This document shows, in pieces, positions 24,557 to 34,200 of a stretch of DNA of 64,000 nucleotides. Under the pieces are notes generated by a model. It made no database searches. It saw only the letters and a program-made list of their open reading frames with translations, and was not told the origin of the DNA. The translations under genes and the position numbers were made by a program. Every line of letters begins with the position of its first letter. The stretch's first letter is position 1. Source of the stretch: Pegea sp. RAD2-039 (Eukaryota > Chordata > Thaliacea > Salpida > Salpidae); assembly GCA_034620365.1 (NCBI GenBank), contig JAQGEQ010000365.1, positions 124,001 to 188,000 of the forward strand, in the 5' to 3' direction.

Positions 24557-24926
24557 ACCCACATCTTCTTTTTTCAAACTCTCTCCGGACACAATTGTTA
24601 ATACCCAAGATATCAATTTACAGAAGCCCATCATCAAATCTCACAAGCATCAAAAAGACAATTCTTCTATCACATTAGGTATGTTCTTCAACGCGCGGTC
24701 GATTATTAACAAATTTTTTCAATTGAAAGCTCTTTTGCATTCCCAAGATTTCACTTTTGTTTTTATTACTGAAACTTGGTTGAAACCGTTTTATCCTGAT
24801 TCTTTTTCTGGTTGACGGTAATCTTTTTGCTATTTTGTGTTCTGACAGACGGTATGATAGAGGCGGTGTTTGCGTAATCTACAAAACATCGCTTGCACCA
24901 AAGATCTCCAGAATTCAGATCATTTC
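24557..24926 (+). pseudogene. LINE ORF2 N-terminus, truncated (second unit)
   Basis: Same content as 22,261-22,614. A 99-codon frame (24,516-24,815) covers the start of the endonuclease and ends at the same DSFSG-TGA frameshift. It breaks at the same point as unit 1. Confidence 0.85.
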
Positions 24927-25397
24927 ATATCAGAATTTTTAAGCTTTTTAATTGAAAAAGACCCTTAAATTCTTTATATCTACTTTTATTATACTTTATA
25001 TTTACTTCTATAAAATTTTTAAATTGTAAATAACTTTTTTGTAAAGAAATCGAGTTATTTTTAAGTATTTAAATATAGAAAAAAGAGTGAATAAAATAAT
25101 AATATATAATTTTTTTGAATAAATAATAATAACTAAACTAAATATTAAATAAATAAATAAAATAAATAATAACTAAGTAACCATTAAATTTAGAATCAAT
25201 TAAGAAATTAACATCACTGAAAAATTTGAAAATTCAAAGCAAAGATCCTACAAAAAATTTTTTAACAAAATTGTGGTTCTTCATGTAGTAAAAACATTTC
25301 ATCATAAAAATAAATATTTAAAATATTTCCAAATTAGATTATAAAAGATCATTTCAAAACAGTTGAAAATAATTTTATAAAATATTTCAATAAAAAT

Positions 25398-25655
25398 ATG
25401 TCAGTGTGTTTGTGTATGCAGATGATATCAAGCTATTATCTTGTAATCCTTTAAAACTTCAAACTGCACCACACACTGTAGAAAACTGGTCTATGAATTG
25501 GCAGCTCAGAATCTAGCCCACAAAGTCTTATAACTTTTTCTTGTAAACCAGCTGTAAATTGCTTGAACCAATACTCCATCAATAGATTTATTATTCAACG
25601 AGTATCTTCGGTCCTAGACCTTAGCATTACTCTATCATCTGACTTTAAATGGCGC
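25398..25655 (+). mobile_element. LINE fragment around the RT YADD box, decayed
   Basis: Matches LINE positions 11,783-12,035: VFVYADDIKLLS near 25,405, then NWSMNWQL and LSSDFKWR-like stretches with stops and small deletions. It has no 3' tail. Unlike the 9.7-kb copy, it keeps the bases around KLQTAP that are deleted there. Confidence 0.8.
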
Positions 25656-25931
25656 AAGATTTGGTTTCTTTAATAAATTTTGAAGCATTTTTTTGAAGCA
25701 ATCTTTTATTTCAAACGATAAAATTAAATGCCAATCTAAAGTCCATTGATACGAAATTACATAAAACCTGAACAACTACAAACTGCAAATAAAAGTTGAA
25801 ATCAGATCCATGTAAAATTGTTGAATCATTTCAGAGTTCATCTGCTCTTTAAAAAGACTTTAAGACGAAATCTTCATCAATATGGATACTTTAATTCGCG
25901 TTTAAAACATCGAAAGAAGTTAGATTGTGTT

Positions 25932-27200
25932 TCAGACGTTTGAGGTAAGCTCTCGTCTCTTTACTAAAGCCAGAATGTCCTTTATAAGAAGAGTGTTTTC
26001 AGGAGAGACATTGTGGTTATAACGTCTGAAAAAAAACATTATTAGATTGTTGTAAATAATGGTATAAAAGTTTAAAAGTTAATAATTTTAATTAATTAAT
26101 AAATTAATAATAATTAGTTAATATTTTTCTGATTATGAAAAACACTAACATCATATTCATCAATAAAACATTTAATTGAAATTATTTAGTGAGTTTGAGG
26201 AGTTACCTAGCAACCTTTCCTTCATGATCCACAAGAAATTTGTGAAAGTTCCACTCGATATCGTTCGGTGTGATTGGATCATAAAATAATTTCGACCTCA
26301 GTTGAAATTTCGCTGAAACCACATCACATTTACTCTAAAAAAATAAATAAAAAAAAATTATATTAAAATGTAAAAGAAAATAGATGCAATTATCAAATCT
26401 ATTAAATAGTAAAGTTGAAGAAATTTTATTTATATATTACAATAAATGCAAAGGAGGGTGTCTGAAGAGAGCACCTCTCGCTAACACACATTCTCACAAA
26501 TAACATCTATTTAGTTAAAAATATAGAAAGTAAAAGATGGAACACATGACATTTCAGTAGTCCTCAAATCATATAACAGTGAACAATTACATAAAAGAGA
26601 AAAATTCACAGTTTAGAAATGACAATGTTGGCAATATTATAACGATTCAACTTCTGCTTGAACAACGCGAGCGACTTCGACATGACAACGTCTGAAATCT
26701 TACCTTCATGAAAGTAAACAGTGGATGTTCATGTTCTCCATTAACTTCAAGCTTTTCAAAAACAGGAAAATTTGGTTGATAACCTTTCCCAGGTCGAACA
26801 TATCGGAGTATATTCAAAATCTCATTATTCCTACCCGGTTCCTAAAACATCATTTTTAAATCAAAACTGTAAGAATCAAATGAATCACCTGCAAACCAAA
26901 TTGGTTGCATGGAAATCCAAGTACAGTAACACCTTCGATATTTTGCAGTTTGTTTAAATAAGGATATTGCCAAGTTGAGCCTCAGAAGGAAGCTGTGTTG
27001 ACAATCAGAAGAACTTCACCAGCAAACTGGTTTAAGTTGACTAATTGACCATCTTGTATATTTACAAATGAGTGGTTCCCGTTGAATATCGTCTCATTTG
27101 ATGATATACAACGAGTTCTACTTTTAATAGGTCTTCGAGAAGATACTAATGTTACACAAAGTAACAAGAGTAAGGCGGGAACAGTTTTCCCGCTAATCAT
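25932..27200 (-). CDS. Secreted glutathione peroxidase, selenocysteine-containing (GPx3-like)
   Basis: Predicted from four exons: 27,200-26,889, 26,841-26,704, 26,334-26,207 and 26,025-25,932. These give 223 residues if UGA at 26,984-26,982 is read as selenocysteine (residue 73). The motif around it is NTASF-Sec-GSTWQY, followed by LGFPCNQFG (94-102), a PGRNNEI block and WNFHKFLV (178-185), which supply the Sec, Gln, Trp and Asn of the GPx active site. Residues 1-22 look like a signal peptide (hydrophobic run [13 protein letters not shown]). The enzyme reduces hydrogen peroxide and organic peroxides with glutathione, here probably outside the cell. The first ATG (27,200) is preceded by a splice acceptor at about 27,207, so a 5' UTR exon probably lies further upstream. 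A LINE 3' end sits in the second intron. Reading continues in perfect family register past the UGA, so I treat it as functional, not as a pseudogene. Confidence 0.9.
26424..26689 (-). mobile_element. LINE 3' end inside a GPx intron
   Basis: The minus strand carries the last ~265 bases of the LINE, including the terminal hairpin and AAAT-rich end. It is inserted in the sense orientation in the second GPx intron (26,703-26,335) and starts only about 13 bases after the splice donor. Confidence 0.85.
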
Positions 27201-27206
27201 TGCCAA

Positions 27207-30087
27207 CCTAAAAAATATAAAAATATAAAATAGTTTTAGAAACTAAAAAGTTAAACTTTGTCAACCAATATCTGATTAGTTTTTAAATATTTATAATTAA
27301 AATTATTTATTTATTTATTCATTTAAAGTGAAGTAGCAGGAAATAGCTTTTAGAGTGAAGAAAGCAAATTGATTGAAGTGAAAATATCTTCAAATTGAAA
27401 ATAACTGAATAAAATCGGAACATAGAAATAGTAAAAGTAGAAAGCAGAAACAAGGGTTGAAAAATAATTAAAGAAAATGAAGTAACTGGCAGAAAAATAT
27501 ATTTATTGTCAATAAAACTACTCAAAGAATAAAATAAGTTTAAAAGATGTAGTCTGTTTCTGCTGAAAATTAATAACTTTTTAAACTGTTTTAGGATTAA
27601 AGTGTAAAAATAAATAGTTATATTTGAAAACAACAAAGATAAAAAAGATAGAATCACAAATACACTGATGAAGGATATTTCAAAATTAATAACTGAAATT
27701 TCAGCTAACTGCAGTGAGCCACACAACTGATAATAACCATCATCATATCATGCTTATTATACAAATTTCTTTGTAGTTAGAACTTTGCCCTTTTCATCAA
27801 ATATTGCGCAATAATTGCTTTGAAGTGACTTTTTACTAGATTTTAGTTTTGTTTAAATGTAAACATAAAAGCTTAATTACATAAAGTTGTCACAATTGTA
27901 AAAAAGTCAACTCATAATAGCTTCAATCAGTATTTCAATTTACATTTCGTCAAGCTGTTATTAATCTCAAATTACTATAATTTTATTAAGTATGTTAATA
28001 ACAGAATAATAATCATAATCTATATAAGAATAATTTAATATTTTTTGAGGCTTTTGATAACCCATGAAAACGCTTTAGATATTCTATTATGTAAATGAAA
28101 TAATAAATAAATAATAAAATTTTATTGTTTTTATATCGCTGAATTTGTCAATTTACTATTTCAGCATATTCTTTTAATTTTGTAATTAGTTTAAATGATT
28201 TTAATTTATTTATGAAAAAAAATTATGCAACTTTTGCATAAGATTTGTGAAATATTCATTTGCTGATTCAAAAACATCTTTATGAACAAATTCAATTTTG
28301 TAACAAACTTTTTTTATTATAGTTTGCTGGCCTTGCAGTTTTAATCAAATATCAGCAAATTCTACAAAGTCAATATATATAAAAACAAAAGCTAATAACA
28401 CTAACTAGTTTGTCTAGTCTACCATTAACTTGATTTAAATTGTAATTAGAGTTTCAACTTGAAAGATTAAAACCTCCTTAAAACAATAGAAGGAAAAGAC
28501 CTCAGCATATAATCGATCTAAACAATAAAGTCTATTTAAATAATAAAGTTAAAAAGAGAAATATTTCGATATGTATTAGAATTTTAAATAATTTAAATTT
28601 GTTGTATATATTTGAAAAAATATAATCAGTTCAACATTCTACTGTTAGTATGTTTATTTTGTTACATAAACTCTTTGACTTCTTATTTTTTGAAAGTTTT
28701 CGAACAAATCTTAATTTTCAAATTTCTTGTTTTGATTAATTCATTTTTAAGTCAATTTTTAGTGAAAAAATTTCATTCTTTATTTGAATAACTTTAAAGT
28801 AACATCTTTGAGCAAAATAATTACATTTTAAAAGCTTCTTGACACCAAAACGTAACCCAATGTGAGAATGTAAACTGCTACAAATTTTGTTTGTTTGTAA
28901 AAATTGGTAAAAACTTTTAAAGGGCGAAGCTGCATCATTTGATAAAGTTTGCTGATTTGGCTACAAGTCTTATTTGTTTATTAAAATTGTTTGCTGTTTT
29001 GTTTATCAAATCATAACTGTATAAATATTTATTTACAAAAATTGTCGCAAATTTAAAGGTTATTGTGCAAGCTGTAAAAGTTCTGTTTAGAAAATACATT
29101 TCTTCAAACTATCTTTCTACTCTCTTACTTTGGTGTTACTTAAATCATTTAGAAATAAATTCAATTTTGCAAACACTTGATTAATAAACTTCAGATTTGT
29201 TTTTTAGTAATCGGTTTTTAGTTTTTTCATCTAAGCAACCATCTAATTAAATATTTAAATTTTTCGATTTATTTAACTTAATACTTACATAAGATACAAC
29301 TTTGATTAATTCAATTGAAAGAATGTTTTAGAATTTCTTTATCCGTTTTTAAGTAATTTTTATAAACTTGCTTCGATTTCTTTAACATTGAAATTTCGTT
29401 TAATAAGAGTAACATAGTTTTAAAAACATTTATAGATTTGCTAAACTGAAGGTAAAAACATTTGAGTTGTAATATAAGTATTGAAGTTTGATCAATATAT
29501 TTTACAAAGTTACCAAAATCGCTGGTTTTGATAATTGTAATTTTTAATAAGAAATCAGTTAATTGTAAGAACTATAGAAGTGACTTTCTATAAAATATTT
29601 TGTAAAAATAGAAAAGATTACTTAGGAAGAAAACTGAATCTAATTTTACTGATGCTACTAATAAAATTAACTTTTTAACTTATTTAAGTTTTTATAACTT
29701 TTAAAATGTTTAGAAACTTATTTTACACTTTAAGATGAAAAAAAATCATTTCCTTCTATTAAATTGTCTTTAGAATAAAAGCTAACTATCGAATAGTAGT
29801 ACTTAGTGTTGATTTTGTTGTTGCTTTTAAGACTTCTATGTTTTATGCTCAGCTATTTTCAAAAATAAATTTCTAAATTAAAACATTTAAAAAAAGTTAC
29901 AAATTTAATTTCCTTTTAATATCTTGAAAGCCAATCCATATTTCTAAATAAAATTTCTTTTAATGGAATTATGAAGTTTATTAAATATTTAAAACAAGAT
30001 CATACATTTGAAAGATATTTACATCAAAATACAGATTAAGAATCAACATATACATAATCTTCATCTTTTCATTGACAATCTCTAGAG
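27207..30087. other. AT-rich spacer between GPx and A2M copy A
   Basis: Both neighbours are on the minus strand, so this should hold the GPx promoter and 5' UTR exon and the A2M 3' UTR, but I cannot point to either. A 135-codon minus-strand frame at 27,319-27,726 is hydrophobic, low in complexity and without domains. Confidence 0.5.
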
Positions 30088-31248
30088 TTAGTCATGAGGA
30101 AATGTTGTATCTAAACATGAACTGCTATTCATTATTTGATTTAATGTTGTTGGTTGAGAAAAACAGCTATCATCTTTTTTAACTAAAGAAGTAAATAAAT
30201 GTTTTTGTATTTGAGGAGTTAAAATCGGTTCATCGTAGTTATTGGCAGCAAAAAGTAGTTCTTCATAAAATTGAAATGTTTGTAAAGCTTCATCACTATT
30301 AAAGTTTCGATTCCAAATTCCAAGTGAAGATACATGACCATTCAACAACTCTATCAAATCAATAAATTGTTAATTTCTGAAGATTTCAAGACAACGTACC
30401 TTCATCAAATCGGTTTTCATGAGATTTACCAATTCTTAAGTTCGAGGAATCACCGATAGGTTTCGCTACAGAGGTATTATGAATTGTGTCTTTACCAACT
30501 TTTTCACCGTTGATATAAACTGAATGATTATTAGGATGCCAAGATATAAGTAGATGAGTCCATTGTTGTACTAATTGCCTGAAAATATAAATTGTTAAAT
30601 AATTAGTTTTAGAAATTGATAAAAAAATAAAATTTTGAGGTTTCATCTCCAGAAAAAGCTTTATTATCAAATCAAGTAATTTTCATTCATCAAACTTTTA
30701 GTAAAATTGAAATAACTTTTTGATCTTAATTTTAACTTCTTTAGAACTTTATTAATAACAAAAAACTCACGAAAAGTCGATATTATTTGTGGTGTATGTC
30801 ATCCCAGCATATTTCCCAACAAATTTTATAAATTTTTCATTCCTATTAAACCAGATTTTTATTTCTTTTCTAATTTCAATCAAACTCACCTAACATATTT
30901 CTTCAGCAGAAAATAAGGATATCTTACAAAGTTGCTGTTGTAAGATAACAAAGTATTACTTTTATGGAATGCAAAGTCTTCAACAAAAATTAACAAAGAT
31001 ATTGTGATGCCATCAGAGAAATTAAAATCATCAAAAATACTGTAACATTCGATATATCCTTCAAAATTAATACCTTCAAAAATAGAAAGAAATTTTCAAA
31101 AAATTTGAAATAAATTCCAATGTTTGATTACTTGGTATTCCGCGAGATGAGAAATTCCTCCCAGAAGTTGATCTTTTTGCTCTTTTATAGCAATTCTCAG
31201 AACGTGGGACATCTGTTCGGTAAATCCCCCAAAAGCCTTTGAGCTTAT
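30088..31248 (-). other. LamG/pentraxin-like C-terminal module of copy A
   Basis: Five exons (31,248-31,132 to 30,350-30,088). The first carries a basic stretch (CYKRAKRSTSG). The remainder reads as a concanavalin-like beta sandwich: FEGYIECYS, SDGITISL, LLSYNSN, WTHLLISWHPNN, VYINGEKVGKD, then LGIWNRNFNSDEAL before a roughly 60-residue tail ending FPHD and TAA at 30,090-30,088. The WTH...W...YINGE pattern and the final LxIWNR pattern are typical of LamG/pentraxin folds. No calcium ligands can be assigned with confidence. Such domains usually bind glycans or matrix. Confidence 0.75.
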
Positions 31249-34200
31249 CTAAAAGAAGAAATTGAAGAAATTGAAGAAATTGAAGATACATCACCAGGAC
31301 AACTGGGTAGCAACGGCGTTCGACATTTAGTTTTAAAATGAGGTTTTTTATCTAAACCACAAAGACTGTCGGCGACAATTTTATTGTTGCTTGGGTCGAT
31401 ACAATCCCGATAAAATTCTTTAAAATCATTTTCACATGAAGATAAGCAAGCCTTAAGTACTTTCCATTCGCTTAATCTTGGAGCTGAATTAGAAAATAGT
31501 TTTTAATTTTTGTAAACAACAACTTTATTTTGTTTAAAATTGTTTTTTTAATCTTATAAATTCCAACAAACCTGGGCAACCATCACATTCAAATCCACAA
31601 ACCTCACAAACTTCAGTTTGCTCAAAATTCGAAATTGAGTAACTTTCAATAAATCGTCTTTCTGGTAAAAAATTTAGCAACAGTTGATAGAAAACTGTTA
31701 ATCACATGATACATTTCAATATTTTATACGAACCATCAAATAGTATAATTGGATTAGTAAATAAACAACTAATAACTAAATAACATCTCTCAATATACTT
31801 TAAACAAGTTTGCTTTAATTTTTTTTGATTTAAGAAACAAATCTTTAATCTAAATTTTATTTTTTTAATAAAATTAAAAAGAATAAATCTGAAGAAAGTT
31901 CTTTAAAATTTTGAAATAAAATATTTGTTTGTAAAATTGAAATTAAAAAAGTTTAAACCTGGTTGATAGTAGTCTAGAACAGTTATCGTTGGTGGTTTGC
32001 TTCCAGCAACTTGCTGATATCGAAACAATTCAGTAGAAGAACAAATCTCTTCACCTTTAGACAACTAAAAGCGTTTTTCAAAATTTAAGATCGCTGTAAG
32101 TGATATCGATACCTTATCATAATAATAATTGACACTTCCTTTTTTAAACTCTACAAGATTTGCTTCACGATTTCGTCGAATTTCTTCATCTAAATTCACT
32201 TTAAAACCACTTGGGAGGTTGATTTGGTAAAGAAGCATTCCAGTTGAATCATCAGCAGATTCTTTTAAACTTTACAGAGATGAATAATTACTAAATTATC
32301 GATATTTAGGTTAAAAAAAACCTGCAACAAAACTGCAGCCTCGCAAAATCATAACTTCTACAGATCACTTCAAGATCACAATTAAATGGAGAATCAGAAA
32401 ATGGAGATTCAACTATATTGTAGCAAATGGACATTTGTACAACTGCAACTCCAAATCCTGAAGCTTCAATATTAACTTCACCATTAGTAGCAGGTAACTA
32501 AGCAAAATAAATATTTTACAAACTTCAAGTTGTTACACAAATTCAAAATATCTTACATCGATTCTGTTTAAAACCATTGCGTTGTGATTAGATATTCGAA
32601 TGTTTTGAGACACATAATCTTTTGTAACTGTAACATGTAGATCTTGGTTTGAAGTACCAAATAAAGCAGCAACTTCTGATAACGCTTGAATTGCTATTAC
32701 TGTATTCTATAAAGAATTTGTTTTGAAAACTTTTTCTACTTTTTTTGAAGTTGATTTTAAATAATTGATAATTTTAATATCAGAAGTTTTATCAGCTAAA
32801 AATCAGTTTAAGTTCAACTGAAGCATCTTACAATTGTTGTCACGATTTTTGTCATATTATTAGATGATAATAAAACTTGTAACTTTTGAGAAAAAGTCTT
32901 ACTTGAGTATTAGAATAACCTCCGAGTTCGTTACGTTTTGATGTAAGCCATTTAAGAATTGGAACTGCTGAGATGATAGATTTTCTTCTAACATACGTCA
33001 GTAAAGCGTAAGCTGTCATCTCGATATCATTACTTGGTGGTTCTTCGTAGTAAAATTGATACTTTTCATTTAAACTAGATGAAAAGTCATCTGCTTGATG
33101 CCAGTATTTTTGATCATCTATAAAACAAAATATATTTAACTGAAAAATTAGAAATTTGAAGAATTCAAATCTGATAAACATCACTTCGTATTTTGATAAT
33201 TTTTTTATGATTAACGTAAAGTTAGTTTGATTTAACTTGAACCTCATTCAAATTTACTAAAGATAAACAACTTGTGATATTTTAAAAAGTTTTGAAAAGC
33301 TTTTAAAAGATTTTATTAAATGAAGAAATTAGTTTTTATAAAAAAATTATTCTAAAAATTTTATAGAATTTTTTGTGTCTTGAAAAGTTTCTATAAAATG
33401 TAATTATTAAATTTCGTGTAAATCTTAAAACATCATTATTGCTTCTTCTTCTTCTATATTTTTATCAAATATCTTCAAAACTTTGATTAAAAATCGATTC
33501 TAAATATTTATTATTCTTGAATCTTATTTTAAACCGAAGATACAAATATTAAATTTTCTATTTTTAAAAAAAAGTGATAAAAAAATAATTTCAAAAATAT
33601 TTCCAAACTTGATTCAATTGCTAAATCTTCAAGAGCTTCAAACGCGTCATCAGCTCTCGAACTTTCACTTGTATGAAGAGCATACGTCACAATAGAAAGA
33701 GCAAATGAATTTGATCTGATGCTATCAAGATTTACTTCAAGATATCGACGAATCAGAAGTAATTGTTGAAACTAGAAATCGATTTTAAAAATCAAATTTT
33801 CAATTTCAAATTTCTTTTTAAACCTCTTTAAATTTTCCGACTTCTGTCAAAGCCACTAAAACATAAGCAGCTAAAGTGATTGGGGCGTTTACTCCACCCT
33901 AAAATTATCAATTTGAAGAAATAATTTGATTAATTATCACCAACTTGTATTGATTTTGAATAAATATCTCCTGGTTCATTTACACTTCCATCACTGTTCA
34001 CTTGAGACATTAAAAAATAGAATCCATCATCAATATCATGACTCAATTGTTCCTGCATCTCTGGACGAACTAGTCCAGCTTGTTTAAAGCATTTAACAAC
34101 AAATGCAGTCAACCACAAGCTTCCTGACTTATCTCGTTCACCAAAAGCACTGTAAGAACCGTCTGGGTGGCGATAACTACAAAAGAAATTGACATTTTTT

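Larger units (their letters stand above)
20297..25024 (+). repeat. Tandem duplication of a 2.3-kb LINE 5' unit
   Basis: Unit 1 runs from about 20,297 to 22,614 and unit 2 from about 22,615 to 24,926. A third unit begins at about 24,927 and breaks off near 25,024. Each unit contains the LINE 5' UTR (about 400 bases), a complete ORF1 and the first ~350 bases of ORF2. Both units break off ORF2 at the same point (gatctccagaattcagatca) and join the next unit through the same sequence (atatcagaatttttaagc). Identical junctions point to tandem duplication of an already truncated element, not separate insertions. Confidence 0.9.

Noticed and set aside
25650-25932. A specific SECIS hairpin downstream of GPx
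   Set aside because: Several ATGA motifs occur, but I could not find one with a convincing helix, apical AA and matching GA by eye, so no position is claimed.
26982-26984. GPx as a pseudogene because of the in-frame TGA
   Set aside because: The TGA is exactly at the Sec position of the family, and the remaining exons are intact and in phase.
27201-27206. Upstream in-frame TTG as the GPx start
   Set aside because: It lies next to a splice acceptor. ATG at 27,200 starts a normal signal peptide.
27319-27726. 135-codon hydrophobic minus-strand frame
   Set aside because: Leu/Phe/Ser-rich composition as expected from AT-rich DNA, with no domain or splice context.
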